Below, piece after piece: positions 8,607 to 16,819 of a DNA stretch of 64,000 bases (its first letter is position 1; the number at the start of each line of letters is the position of its first letter). The notes under the pieces are model-generated. The model saw only the letters and a program-made list of their open reading frames with translations. It was not told the origin of the DNA and searched no databases. Location of the stretch: assembly GCF_025457605.1 (NCBI RefSeq), contig NZ_JAMZFY010000001.1, positions 868,001 through 932,000 on the forward strand, read 5' to 3'. The translations under genes were made by a program, and so were the position numbers. Source of the stretch: Haloarcula laminariae (GTDB taxonomy: Archaea > Halobacteriota > Halobacteria > Halobacteriales > Haloarculaceae).

Positions 8607-9146
8607 TCACGCCGTCCGCTCGCCGGCCTCGACCGCCACGTCCAGCCAGTTCGCCTCGGGCGGGAGTGGACAGGAGAACGTGTCGCTGTAGGCGCAAAAC
8701 GGCGCGTACGCGAGATTGAAGTCCAGTGTCACGGTGTCGCCGTCCGCGATCTCCCCCTCGTGTTCCAGCTCCATGTACCGCCCCTTCCCGTAGGTTTGCT
8801 GGCCCGTGGTCTTGTCCCGGAACGGGACGAACAGCTGTCCGGGGTCGTCGCCGGCCTGGCGATACCCCTGGAGCGTCGCGGCCTCGCCGCCGATATCGAA
8901 CTCGAAGGTGACGACGTGGAGGTAGCGGACGACGCGCCCGTCGGTCGTCTCCATCTCAACGGGGTCGGGGTCGTCGTGGCGGGTCACCGACGCCTCGACG
9001 CGGTAGGCCGGGTCGGGGTCGAAGTACGACAGCCCGTCGAAGTCGCCCCGCTCCTCGGGCGGTATCGGGGACTGCGGGTGGTCGGCAAAGAAGTCGTCCT
9101 TCTCGACGCGGTTCCGGCGGAGCCGCTCGGCGTAGTCGTCGGTCAT
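8607..9146 (-). CDS. DUF1684 family protein
   Basis: The 179-residue protein matches DUF1684 in length and in its conserved blocks: an N-terminal helix with R..K..FF, the Tyr-Gly-x-Gly-Arg-Tyr block (YGKGRYMELE) and the terminal DFNLAYAPFCAYSDTFSCPLPP with PPEANWL. Biochemical function is not established. It is a soluble, acidic protein without a signal peptide. The gene lies between the CPBP protease and the acyl-CoA synthetase, all on the minus strand, but the spacing of 52 and 103 bp does not prove an operon. Confidence 0.85.
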   Translation of the reverse strand: MTDDYAERLRRNRVEKDDFFADHPQSPIPPEERGDFDGLSYFDPDPAYRVEASVTRHDDPDPVEMETTDGRVVRYLHVVTFEFDIGGEAATLQGYRQAGDDPGQLFVPFRDKTTGQQTYGKGRYMELEHEGEIADGDTVTLDFNLAYAPFCAYSDTFSCPLPPEANWLDVAVEAGERTA

Positions 9147-9249
9147 GCTCGCCCTATCCGGCCGAGCCGTTTCAGTGCGGCGGTGCTGTGTCCCGCTCGG
9201 GCCAACTGCCCGTTCGGCGCCCGGTCCCGGCCGGCGGGCGCCCCTGCCC

Positions 9250-11208
9250 TTACTCCTCGTAGATGGCGTCGACTGCGGCCTCGAACTCCCGGTGGATGTT
9301 GCGTCGCTTCTTCTTCATCGAGGGGGTCAGCAGGTCGTTGCGCGTGGTCCACTCCTCGGGGACCAGCTCGAAGGCCTTGATGCGTTCGGTGCGTTCGAGG
9401 TCGGCGTTGACCTCGTCGACGGCCGCCTGCACCCACCCGCGGACGGCTTCGTGGTCACACTGTGTGGCCGGGTCGGCGGGCAGGTCGACTCCCTCTTTGG
9501 CTGCGAGGCGTTCTATCTCCTCGAAGTCGGGAACGACCAGCGCCCCGACGAACTTCCGGTCGTCGCCGACGACCAGTATCTGGTCGACCACGTCGACCGT
9601 CGCGAACCGGTCCTCGATGGGCTGGGGCGCGACGTTCTTCCCGGTCGAGAGGACGAGCAGCTGTTTGATGCGGTCGTGATACACCAGGAAGCCGTCCCCG
9701 GTCCGCTCGACGACGTCGCCGGTCCGGAACCAGCGCCGGCCGTCCCGTTCGGTGAAGCCGCGGGTCGTCCCGCCGGCGTCGTTCCAGTACCCGTCGGTGA
9801 CGTTCGGGCCGTCGACGAGCAGTTCGCCCAGGCGACCGCTGACCTCGTCGAACTCTGCGGCGTCGACGACGCCCTCGTCCAGCCGGACGTCCAGTTCGGT
9901 GACGGGGTAGCCAAGCGTTCCCGGACGGAGGTCCTCCGGCGGGTTGATGGCGACGACCGGCGCCGTCTCGGTGAGGCCGTACCCCTCGACGATGTCGACG
10001 CCCATCCCGATGAACGTCTCACACAGCGACTTCGAGAGGCTCCCGCCGCCGCTGACCATGAACTCCACCTCCCCGCCCAGCCCCTCGCGGACGGTGCTGT
10101 AGACGAGACGGTCGGCCAGGTGGTGCTGGAGCGACAGCGCGGCGCCGGGCTCGTCGGTCCGGGCGTACGCCCGCGCGACGCCGACCGCCCACTCGAAGAT
10201 GCGCTCCTTGACCGGCGACGCGCTGGCCTGCGTGCGCATCCGCCGGAAGATGCGCTCGTAGACGCGGGGGACGCTGGCGCCCATGTGCGGGCGCACCTGC
10301 CGGAGGTCGTCGGCCAGCGTGTCCGGGCTCTCCGCGTAGCAGACCGTGACGCCCGAGGCGTACATGAAGAAGTGGCCCGCCAGCCGCTCGAAGACGTGGG
10401 CCAGCGGGAGGAAGGCGATAGAGCGCTTTCCGGCCGCCACCGTCGGGAGGTCGGGGTCCTTGTCCGGACGGGGCCCCAGCCGCCGCCTGGTCTGGTTGAC
10501 GTTCGCTCGGAAGTTCCGGTGGGTCAGCCGCACCCCTTTCGGCCGCCCGGTGGTCCCGGAGGTGTAGATGATGCTCGCGAGGTCGTCGACCGACCGGTCG
10601 GCGAGCCACGACTCGTAGGCGCTCGCCTCGAAGGTCGCTTCGCCCCGGTCGTAGACCTCCCCGAGCGTCAGCACGTCCTCGCGGTCGGGCGCACAGTCGT
10701 CCATCGTGACGACGGCGTCGAGGTCGAGGTCGTCCTCGACAGCCAACACGCGCTCCAACTGGTCTTCGGTGCCCACGACCGCCACTTCGGCGTCCGGATC
10801 GTCGAGCAGATACTGCACCTGCTGTTCGGAGGAGTCGGTGTACACCGTCGTCACGACACCGCCGGCCGAAAGCACCGCGAAGTCAGAGAGCGCCCACTCC
10901 ATTCGCGTCGACGCGAACAGACCCACGCGGGTGTCCGCGGTCACGCCCAGGTCTCGGAAGCCGGCGGCGAGATATCGCACCAGCTCGCTCATCCGCTCGT
11001 AGCTGACGGCGCCGTACTCGCCGTCGGGCGGTCCCGGCAGGACCTCGCCGGTCAGCGAGCGGTCGTACACGCCGCCCTTGTACCGCTGGGCGTCCCGGTC
11101 GGCGTTGCGGGCCGCCGTCGCCGCCAGCAGTTCGCCGAGCGTATCCATCCGGGTCACCTCATCGTCGTAGGCGGCTTCCGCCTCATACCAGCCGGGTGTG
11201 GCGCCCAT
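9250..11208 (-). CDS. Long-chain acyl-CoA synthetase (AMP-forming)
   Basis: This 652-residue enzyme of the ANL superfamily activates fatty acids to acyl-CoA with ATP, releasing AMP. The phosphate-binding motif IIYTSGTTGRPKGV is at about residues 213-226, an adenine-binding GYGLTET motif lies near the middle, and the hinge region WFRTGDVVERTGDGFLVYHD with a following DRIKQLLVLSTGK supplies the linker and Lys. The length and domain order fit the FadD15/long-chain branch, which is abundant in haloarchaea using fatty acids or branched acids. A 25-bp inverted-repeat region lies just upstream and may be its operator. Confidence 0.92.
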   Translation of the reverse strand: MGATPGWYEAEAAYDDEVTRMDTLGELLAATAARNADRDAQRYKGGVYDRSLTGEVLPGPPDGEYGAVSYERMSELVRYLAAGFRDLGVTADTRVGLFASTRMEWALSDFAVLSAGGVVTTVYTDSSEQQVQYLLDDPDAEVAVVGTEDQLERVLAVEDDLDLDAVVTMDDCAPDREDVLTLGEVYDRGEATFEASAYESWLADRSVDDLASIIYTSGTTGRPKGVRLTHRNFRANVNQTRRRLGPRPDKDPDLPTVAAGKRSIAFLPLAHVFERLAGHFFMYASGVTVCYAESPDTLADDLRQVRPHMGASVPRVYERIFRRMRTQASASPVKERIFEWAVGVARAYARTDEPGAALSLQHHLADRLVYSTVREGLGGEVEFMVSGGGSLSKSLCETFIGMGVDIVEGYGLTETAPVVAINPPEDLRPGTLGYPVTELDVRLDEGVVDAAEFDEVSGRLGELLVDGPNVTDGYWNDAGGTTRGFTERDGRRWFRTGDVVERTGDGFLVYHDRIKQLLVLSTGKNVAPQPIEDRFATVDVVDQILVVGDDRKFVGALVVPDFEEIERLAAKEGVDLPADPATQCDHEAVRGWVQAAVDEVNADLERTERIKAFELVPEEWTTRNDLLTPSMKKKRRNIHREFEAAVDAIYEE

Positions 11209-11235
11209 TTCGTCGTAGTTCGCCGAGGACGGACA

Positions 11236-11260
11236 AGTATGTAATGGATGTTAACATACT
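11236..11260 (-). promoter_or_regulatory. Inverted repeat upstream of the acyl-CoA synthetase gene
   Basis: AGTATGT at 11236-11242 is matched by its complement ACATACT at 11254-11260. Inside the right arm is a 10-bp palindrome ATGTTAACAT at 11248-11257. It lies 28-52 bp upstream of the start codon, in the position of a core promoter or operator. Its AT content contrasts with the GC-rich surroundings. A repressor of fatty-acid degradation genes is a reasonable guess. Confidence 0.5.
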
Positions 11261-11321
11261 ACACGTTGGAAACCGTTTCAAAACCGGCTAGCAACCGTCG
11301 GGCCCGATAGCAGCCCGGCGC

Positions 11322-11771
11322 TCACTCGATGTGGATGTCCGTGCCCGCGTCTTCGGGCGGTGCCAGTACGCACTGGACCTCCAATACCCCATTGTGGTAG
11401 CTCGCGGTCACGTCCGCCGCGTCGACGTGGCCCGGGAGCGAGATACGCTCGTCGACCCGCCGGCTTCGGTAGCTCATCCCGTCCCCGACCTCGTGTTCGC
11501 CGTGGAGGTGGAGGTAGTCGTCGTGGAGGCGAATCGAGAGTTCGTCCCGGTCGAAGCCCGGGAGGTCGGCGAGGACCACGAAGCCGTCGTCGGTCTCCTC
11601 GACGGAGACGCCGGCGTCCCAGCCGCCCGCGTCGGCACTGTCGATAGCCCGACCCTCGCTCCGGCCGTCACCGAGCTGTCGGTCCCGGGGACCCAGGCCG
11701 CCGAACATCTCGCGGCGCATCTGGTCGAAGAGTCGGTCCATGCCGTCGAAGGGGGTTCGTTGTTCTCTCAT
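11322..11771 (-). CDS. Hsp20/alpha-crystallin family small heat-shock protein
   Basis: The 149-residue protein contains an alpha-crystallin domain from about residue 55 to the C-terminus, beginning with DAGVSVEETDDGFVVLADLPG and ending in strands HNGVLEVQCVLAPPE. A short Gln/Arg-Met-rich N-terminus (MRREMFGGLG) precedes it. Small heat-shock proteins form oligomers that hold unfolding proteins in the cytoplasm. The start at 11771 is supported by a consensus TATA box (CTTTATATCC, 11797-11806 on this strand) about 30 bp upstream. The final strand lacks a clear I-x-I tail beyond DIHIE. Confidence 0.92.
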   Translation of the reverse strand: MREQRTPFDGMDRLFDQMRREMFGGLGPRDRQLGDGRSEGRAIDSADAGGWDAGVSVEETDDGFVVLADLPGFDRDELSIRLHDDYLHLHGEHEVGDGMSYRSRRVDERISLPGHVDAADVTASYHNGVLEVQCVLAPPEDAGTDIHIE

Positions 11772-11796
11772 AACGACCTTATATTGGTGGGCAGTG

Positions 11797-11806
11797 GATA
11801 TAAAGA
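11797..11806 (-). promoter_or_regulatory. TATA box of the Hsp20 gene
   Basis: Read on the minus strand, CTTTATATCC matches the haloarchaeal TATA consensus and is preceded by a purine-poor AT stretch. It lies about 30 bp before the Hsp20 ATG, consistent with a leaderless or very short-leader mRNA. Confidence 0.6.
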
Positions 11807-11901
11807 GATATGGACGCGTGATAGCAGGGCGCCGTCCGGCGTTTCCCGCCCGCGGCTCACCAACCGCGGGGCTTTTTCGCGTCGGGGACACACCGGGGAG
11901 T

Positions 11902-12747
11902 ATGACAGACGGGTGGTTCGCCGGGCTGGACCCCGACGACACGACAGCGGCGGCCGAGCGCATCGCGGGCGGGCGGGCCGAGTCCCCGGAGGACTGGCCC
12001 GCCGAGGCCGTCGACGCGGGGTTCGCCGAAGACGCCGACGACTACTACGACCGGCTCCACGCGGCGACGACGGCGGCCACCGAGGCGGCCGTCACCGAGC
12101 GCGAGCGGGCCGACGACCAGCAGCTCGTCCACGCGGTGCGGGCGATGGCCGACTGCGAGCGGACCGGAAACGAGCTGGCCGAGCGGGTCGCCGAGTGGGG
12201 CTCCAGCCGCTACGGCGAGGCCGGCAGCGGGGTGGGCTACGCCCGACGCATCGCCGACGGCGAGGTCGGAGCGGACGACGACCACAGCGACCGGGCGCTC
12301 CGCTCGCTGGCCGAGCAGGTCGTCGACGTGGCCGAGGAGACCGATGACCTCCGGGCCTACATCGAGCGCACCGCGCCCGCCGTCGCGCCGAACCTCTCGG
12401 CGCTGGCCGGGCCGGTGCTTGCGGCCCGTCTCATCTCCCTGGCGGGCGGGCTCGAATCGCTCGCGAAACAGCCAAGCGGGACCGTGCAGGTCCTGGGCGC
12501 CGAGGACGCCCTCTTCGCGCACCTCCGCGGCGGGGCGCCCTCCCCGAAGCACGGCATCATCTTCACCCACGAGTACGTCAGCGGCACCCGCCGCGAGGAG
12601 CGCGGGTCGGCCGCCCGCGCGCTGGCGGGCAAGCTCTCCATCGCCGCCCGCATCGACCACTACAGCGGCGACCGCCGGCCCGACCTGGAGCGGGAGCTGG
12701 ACGAGCGCATCGAGCGCATCCGCTCGCGCGGGGGTGACGACGCGTGA
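11902..12747 (+). CDS. NOP5/NOP56-type C/D box RNP scaffold protein
   Basis: The 281-residue protein is the archaeal NOP5 core of the box C/D guide-RNA particle, bridging L7Ae-bound guide RNA and fibrillarin. The Nop domain is at about residues 140-270, with the block APNLSALAGPVLAARLISLAGGL and the RNA-binding signature LGAEDALFAHLRGGAPSPKHGIIF (split around residue 215). The N-terminal 130 residues form the fibrillarin-binding and coiled-coil part. It lacks the Lys-rich eukaryal tail. ATG at 11902 fits the acidic N-terminus MTDGWFAGLDP. It overlaps the fibrillarin gene by 4 bp. Confidence 0.93.
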   Translation: MTDGWFAGLDPDDTTAAAERIAGGRAESPEDWPAEAVDAGFAEDADDYYDRLHAATTAATEAAVTERERADDQQLVHAVRAMADCERTGNELAERVAEWGSSRYGEAGSGVGYARRIADGEVGADDDHSDRALRSLAEQVVDVAEETDDLRAYIERTAPAVAPNLSALAGPVLAARLISLAGGLESLAKQPSGTVQVLGAEDALFAHLRGGAPSPKHGIIFTHEYVSGTRREERGSAARALAGKLSIAARIDHYSGDRRPDLERELDERIERIRSRGGDDA

Positions 12748-13379
12748 CGCCGTCGCTGCCGGAGGGCGTTTCCCGCCGCGACTTCGACGGGACCACCGGC
12801 CTCGCCACGCGGGGTCACCCGGAGTACGGCGAGGCGACCGACGGCGAGTACCGGCGCTGGGACCCCCACCGCTCGAAGCTCGGTGCGATGCTGTCTCTGG
12901 GAATGGAGACTGGACTCGAAGCCGACCAGAAGACGCTGTATCTCGGCGCCGCCGCCGGGACGACGGTGAGCCACGTCGCGGACTTCGGCGGGCCGACCTA
13001 CGCGGTCGAGTTCGCCCCCCGGCCCGTCCGGGAACTGTTGGAGGTGGCCGACCACCGGCCGAACCTCTTTCCGCTGCTCAAGGACGCCCGCAAGCCCGAA
13101 ACGTACGCCCACGTCGTCGAGCCCGTCGACGTCATCGTCCAGGACGTGGCCACCCGCGGCCAGGCCCGCGTCGCGGCGCTGAACCGCCGGTTTCTCGACG
13201 GCGACGGCCGCCTGCTCGCCGCGGTCAAGGCCCGAAGCGAGGACGTGACCGCCGAGCCGGAAGACGTTTTCCGGAACGTGGTGGCCGAACTGGAGGAACG
13301 CTACGAGATACTCGAAACCCGGCCCCTCGACCCCTACCACGAGGACCACCTCGGCGTCGTGGCGCGGCCGCTGGAGTAG
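12744..13379 (+). CDS. flpA: Fibrillarin-like rRNA/tRNA 2'-O-methyltransferase
   Basis: This 211-residue SAM-dependent methyltransferase is the catalytic subunit of box C/D RNPs and adds 2'-O-methyl groups to rRNA and tRNA. The hallmark SAM-binding motif is LYLGAAAGTTVSHVAD (about residues 67-82), followed by VYAVEF-like TYAVEFAPRP, an acidic VDVIVQDVA strand and the Lys in AVKARS. The start codon (GTG, in the overlap GTGA with the upstream stop) couples it to NOP5. Length agrees with archaeal fibrillarins that lack the Gly/Arg-rich domain. Confidence 0.95.
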   Translation: MTPSLPEGVSRRDFDGTTGLATRGHPEYGEATDGEYRRWDPHRSKLGAMLSLGMETGLEADQKTLYLGAAAGTTVSHVADFGGPTYAVEFAPRPVRELLEVADHRPNLFPLLKDARKPETYAHVVEPVDVIVQDVATRGQARVAALNRRFLDGDGRLLAAVKARSEDVTAEPEDVFRNVVAELEERYEILETRPLDPYHEDHLGVVARPLE

Positions 13380-13574
13380 CGCAACCGGCGGTCCGGGGGG
13401 CGTGTAGCCGGGTAGCCAACCGCCATCGGCGGGGCTGAACGGGCGGGGGACTCCCGGTCGTGCCGGGCTCGACAAGGGAGTCACAGGTCCCGGAACACAA
13501 CGGTTTCAGATTTTCCGACGTTTCCTGGCCTGGGGACGCAAGGCTTTAGCGGGTCGATTGCGACGTTTTGGTCA

Positions 13575-14657
13575 ATGGACGAGACGGGGTCTCCCGAGAA
13601 CTTCACCCGGATGGGTACACTCGGTATCGAAGAGGAGTTCTACGTCGTCGACGAGTACGGTCGCCCCACGTCGGGGACGGACGAACTCGTCTACGAGGGC
13701 GAACCGCCGGCGCTACTCGAGGAGCGGCTCGACCACGAGCTGTTCAAGTGCGTCATCGAGACGCAGACGCCGCTCATCGAGACGCCGGGCGACGCCCGCG
13801 AGCAGCTCCTCTCCGTTCGGGAGGCGCTGGTCGAGTACGCCGACAGCGAGGGCTTTGGCATCGCCGCGGCCGGGCTCCACCCGCTGGCGAAGTGGCGGGA
13901 GCTCGAACACGCCGAGAAGCCACGGTATCGGGCACAGCTGGACCGGATTCAGTACCCCCAGCACCGCAACACGACGGCGGGACTGCACGTCCACGTCGGC
14001 GTGGACGACCCCGACAAGGCGGTGTGGGTGGCCAACGAGATGCGCTGGCACGTCCCGGTCATGCTGGCGCTGTCGGCGAACTCGCCGTACTGGAACGGCT
14101 TCGACACCGGGCTCCAGTCAGCCCGGGCGAAGATATTCGAGGGGCTGCCAAACACCGGTATTCCGACGGTCTTCGATGACTACGCGGCCTTCGAGGCCTA
14201 CGAGCGCCGGATGGTCGAACACGGGAGCATCGACGACCGCGGCGAGCTGTGGTTCGACGTGCGGCCCCACTCGGGCCACGGCACCGTCGAGGTTCGGGCT
14301 CCGGACGGCCAGGCCGACCCCGACCGCGTACTCGCCTTCGTGGAGTACGTCCACGCGCTCGTCGAGGACCTCGCGGCCCGCTACGAGGACGGCGAGTCGG
14401 GGACGGACCTTCGCCGAGAGCTACTCGACGAGAACAAGTGGCGCGCGATTCGAAACGGCCAGTCCGCGTCGCTGCTGACCAGGGACGGCGACGGGACGCT
14501 GTCGCTGGGGGAGATAGTCGAGGCCGAGTGCGACCGCCTGGGTATCGACGGCATCGCGCGGCTGTTCGAGGCCGAGAGCGGCGCGGACAAACAGCGGCGG
14601 CTCCGGGCCGACGCGGGCGCACCGGCGCTCGCGGCGGCGCTCGAACTCCAGTACTGA
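13575..14657 (+). CDS. gshA: Glutamate--cysteine ligase, haloarchaeal GCS2 type
   Basis: The 360-residue enzyme joins glutamate and cysteine with ATP to form gamma-glutamylcysteine, which serves haloarchaea as the main low-molecular-weight thiol in place of glutathione. The GCS2 signature [16 protein letters not shown] is at residues 15-30, and the conserved block [20 protein letters not shown] and a late [17 protein letters not shown] are both present. No GshB follows, consistent with gamma-glutamylcysteine as the end product. The start at 13575 gives [10 protein letters not shown] directly before the catalytic domain. The gene stands alone. Confidence 0.9.
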   Translation: MDETGSPENFTRMGTLGIEEEFYVVDEYGRPTSGTDELVYEGEPPALLEERLDHELFKCVIETQTPLIETPGDAREQLLSVREALVEYADSEGFGIAAAGLHPLAKWRELEHAEKPRYRAQLDRIQYPQHRNTTAGLHVHVGVDDPDKAVWVANEMRWHVPVMLALSANSPYWNGFDTGLQSARAKIFEGLPNTGIPTVFDDYAAFEAYERRMVEHGSIDDRGELWFDVRPHSGHGTVEVRAPDGQADPDRVLAFVEYVHALVEDLAARYEDGESGTDLRRELLDENKWRAIRNGQSASLLTRDGDGTLSLGEIVEAECDRLGIDGIARLFEAESGADKQRRLRADAGAPALAAALELQY

Positions 14658-14897
14658 CGGGCCGCCGCGCCGACTGCGGTGACGAAAGCTCTGGGTACCA
14701 CTACCGCCCCTCCCATTGTGCGGTGTCCCCGTTCGTCTGTCGCGGACCGACACGGCACCGTCCCCAAGCGGTAGCCACGTCGGATAGCACGCGGGCAGCA
14801 CACAGTTGCGCCAGACGACGGTTACCGGTAGTTCGCGTGTCAATAAAATACCAGAGGGTCGCTCTCACAGCCGATAGCAGTCCCCGGATTTCGGCCT

Positions 14898-14910
14898 AAT
14901 TTAAATATAT
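14898..14910 (+). promoter_or_regulatory. Strong TATA box with no ORF directly downstream
   Basis: The run AATTTAAATATAT is one of the best TATA matches in the window. Transcription would begin near 14930-14938. The next ORF starts at 15043, so the transcript would have a leader of about 110 nt, unusual in haloarchaea, or would be a separate short RNA. Confidence 0.6.
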
Positions 14911-14929
14911 CGTCGCGGAGTCGAGCCGG

Positions 14930-15006
14930 ACGCGTGTTCGGTGGGCCCGGCTGACAGCCGTCGACGGCCCACCAGTGTCCCCGCTGCCGCTTGAGCCAAG
15001 TTTTTT
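14930..15006 (+). ncRNA. Candidate small structured RNA with T-run end
   Basis: Downstream of the 14898 promoter, GGTGGGCC (14940-14947) pairs perfectly with GGCCCACC (14966-14973). Inside it, CGGC (14948-14951) pairs with GCCG (14957-14960) around the loop TGACA. The sequence then runs to six T residues at 15001-15006, which could act as an archaeal U-rich terminator. The T run could alternatively be part of the TATA region of the 15043 gene. No known RNA family was recognised. Confidence 0.35.
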
Positions 15007-15042
15007 ATCCGACTATCGCTTTCGTCCCCACAGAGACAACAC

Positions 15043-15537
15043 ATGTCTGGAGACGAGCCGGAGGACGAGGCTGACTCCCTCGAGGACGCCGAGGACGTAC
15101 GGAACCGCCTGGAACAGGAGGCCGACCGCGCCGTCGACCAGTTCGACGAGGGCATCGTGGACATGCTCGCGTGGGTGCTCGACACGGAGACGCGCGCGCG
15201 AATCTACGTGGCCCTCCGACAGCATCCGGGGAGCACGAGCGACGAACTCGCCGACCTGACAGGGCTGTACCCCAGCACGGTCCGGGAGGCCCTGGCCGAA
15301 CTGCACGAGGAACGCAAGGTGACCCGGGAGAAACGCGAGAGCGACGGCGCCGGCAACAACCCCTACGAGTACAGCGCCATCGCGCCGAGCGAACTCGTCG
15401 AGACCATCGTCGGCGACGTGCAGGCGGAGCTAAACACCGTGTTCAACCTCGACGCACACCTCGGCGGCGTCGGGCCGACCGACGACGCGGAGGACCCGGT
15501 CACTATCTCGGTCGAAGACGCCACCGACGAGGAGTGA
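15043..15537 (+). CDS. Winged-helix transcriptional regulator
   Basis: The 164-residue protein has an acidic N-terminal helix region (about 1-45), then a winged helix at about 48-115: VLDTETRARIYVALRQHPG opens it, DELADLTGLYPSTVREAL is the recognition helix pair, and the wing carries VTREKRES. The C-terminus (about 120-164) contains an amphipathic helix for dimerisation. This is the ArsR/MarR/TrmB-like type common in haloarchaea; its target and effector are unknown. It may autoregulate: a structured region and a T-rich possible TATA (15001-15009) lie upstream. Confidence 0.85.
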   Translation: MSGDEPEDEADSLEDAEDVRNRLEQEADRAVDQFDEGIVDMLAWVLDTETRARIYVALRQHPGSTSDELADLTGLYPSTVREALAELHEERKVTREKRESDGAGNNPYEYSAIAPSELVETIVGDVQAELNTVFNLDAHLGGVGPTDDAEDPVTISVEDATDEE

Positions 15538-15700
15538 CGCGGCCGGCGGACTCCCACCGTGAGACGCGTTCGCGGCGGTTGTTGCGGACGGCGCCAGTAA
15601 TCCGTCCCCGTCTGCCCGGCACCGTCGGCGACTCGTTGCGACAGCGGGAGTCGTACCCTGCACCGCAGAAGCTAAACCGGGGCCCGCCATTAGCGCGGGT

Positions 15701-16189
15701 ATGAATGTGGCGCTGGGGGGGACTTTCGACCCCGTCCACGACGGACACCGGGCGCTGTTCGAGCGCGCGTTCGAACTCGGCGACGTGACCGTGGGGCTCA
15801 CCAGCGACGACCTCGCACCGAACACCCGACAGGACGAGCGCCATATCCGCTCGTTCGACGAGCGCCACGCCGACCTCGCGGCCGAGCTAGAGCACCTGGC
15901 CAAGACACACGGCCGCGAGTGGACCGTCCGGGAGCTGTCAGAACCGACCGGCATCGCGACCGAACCGCAGTTCGACGTGCTCGTCGTCTCCCCCGAGACC
16001 GAGACCGGCGGCAAGCGCATCAACGAGATGCGCCGCGAGCGCGGGCTCGACCCGCTGGAGCTGGAGGTCGTCCCGCACGTCCGGGCCGACGACGGCGGCA
16101 TCATCTCCTCGACGCGCATCGTCAACGGGGAGATAGACGAACACGGCAACCTCACCCCCGAGCGCGACGGGCGCGAGCAGCCGACGTAG
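15701..16189 (+). CDS. coaD: Phosphopantetheine adenylyltransferase, archaeal type
   Basis: The 162-residue nucleotidyltransferase transfers AMP to 4'-phosphopantetheine, the penultimate step of coenzyme A synthesis. The HxGH signature is at residues 13-16 in GGTFDPVHDGHRALF, and the ISSTRI block near residue 130 supplies the second nucleotide-binding motif. Length fits the archaeal branch. The ATG at 15701 starts exactly on strand 1. Its stop codon abuts the stop of the convergent TFB-like gene. Confidence 0.93.
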   Translation: MNVALGGTFDPVHDGHRALFERAFELGDVTVGLTSDDLAPNTRQDERHIRSFDERHADLAAELEHLAKTHGREWTVRELSEPTGIATEPQFDVLVVSPETETGGKRINEMRRERGLDPLELEVVPHVRADDGGIISSTRIVNGEIDEHGNLTPERDGREQPT

Positions 16190-16498
16190 CTACCAGTCCG
16201 GCGCGTCCAGGCCGACCCGCTCGATGAGTTCCTTCCACCGCTGCTGGATGGTCAGCCGAGAGACGTCGGCGGCGTCGGCGACCGCGGTCTGTGAGCGTTC
16301 CTCGCCCGCCACCAGCGCGCCGACGTAGATGCTCGCCGCCATCGAGGCCCGCTTCGAGCGCTGTTCGTCGGGGAGCGTCGAGAGGAACAGGTCGACCGCG
16401 TGCGAGCGAGCCTCCGTACCGAGGTCCAGCGCCTCTGCCGTAGCCTCTATCTCGCCCAGCCACTCGTCGTTCTCGATTCGGTCGCTCGCGCGGTACAT
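16190..16498 (-). CDS. Single-cyclin TFB-like protein (truncated TFIIB family)
   Basis: This 102-residue protein aligns in pattern to one cyclin repeat of archaeal TFB. Recognisable blocks are RSKRASMAASIYVGALVAGEE and SQTAVADAADVSRLTIQQRWKEL, the latter containing the HTH-like helix that contacts the BRE. The zinc ribbon and B-finger and the other cyclin repeat are missing, since full TFB is about 300 residues. It may therefore modulate promoter choice or have lost the classic initiation role. Haloarchaea encode many TFB paralogues. The ATG at 16498 is preferred over one 14 codons upstream, which lies next to the tRNA region. Confidence 0.82.
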   Translation of the reverse strand: MYRASDRIENDEWLGEIEATAEALDLGTEARSHAVDLFLSTLPDEQRSKRASMAASIYVGALVAGEERSQTAVADAADVSRLTIQQRWKELIERVGLDAPDW

Positions 16499-16580
16499 AC
16501 CCGTCGATGGGGCCCGGGGACCGTAAACACTCGCCCGCAAGCGACGGGTTTTTAGACGACTCCCCGATACGGTGGAGTGC

Positions 16581-16665
16581 GCGCGGGTTGCCGAGCCAGG
16601 CCAAAGGCGTAGCGCTTAGGACGCTATCCCGTAGGGGTCCGCCGGTTCGAATCCGGTCCCGCGCA
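16581..16665 (+). tRNA. tRNA-Leu (anticodon UAG)
   Basis: The gene folds as a class II tRNA. The acceptor GCGCGGG (16581-16587) pairs with CCCGCGC (16658-16664) and the discriminator is A. The D stem is GCC/GGC. The anticodon stem TAGCG/CGCTA holds the loop CTTAGGA, giving anticodon TAG. A long variable arm TCCCGTAGGGG is typical of leucine, and the T arm contains GGTTCGAATCC. CCA is not encoded. There is no intron. Confidence 0.96.
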
Positions 16666-16699
16666 TTGCTGCTGCGAGCAACCCCGCGAGCAGCAGCAA
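16666..16699 (+). repeat. 10-bp inverted repeat just after the tRNA
   Basis: TTGCTGCTGC (16666-16675) is perfectly complementary to GCAGCAGCAA (16690-16699), with a 14-nt loop. It lies between the tRNA and its 3' duplicate, and could be a terminator, a processing hairpin or part of an integration junction. Confidence 0.6.
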
Positions 16700-16819
16700 T
16701 CGAACGGAGCAGATTCTGAACCCTGGAAGTCGCAGCGGCCGAGCGGTGCGAGGCGCGACGACAGGCGCGCCTCGAAAGCGAGCGGTGGAACCGCGAGCAG
16801 CGGGGCCGACCGTCTCCCT

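Larger units (their letters stand above)
14658..15042. other. 385-bp gap with orphan promoter and structured element
   Basis: No ORF of gene quality is present. The gap contains a strong TATA box at 14898-14910 with a nested stem-loop and a T run downstream (listed separately). The preceding 240 bp (14658-14897) show no obvious feature beyond a Lys/Arg-poor GC-rich spacer; the gshA terminator was not identified. Confidence 0.6.

Noticed and set aside
9145-11244. A 699-codon antisense frame over the acyl-CoA synthetase gene
   Set aside because: It is a codon-bias shadow; no domains are visible and the sense strand has a clear ANL enzyme.
16666-16819. A remnant integrase gene
   Set aside because: All frames in the 154 bp are short and show no tyrosine recombinase motif.
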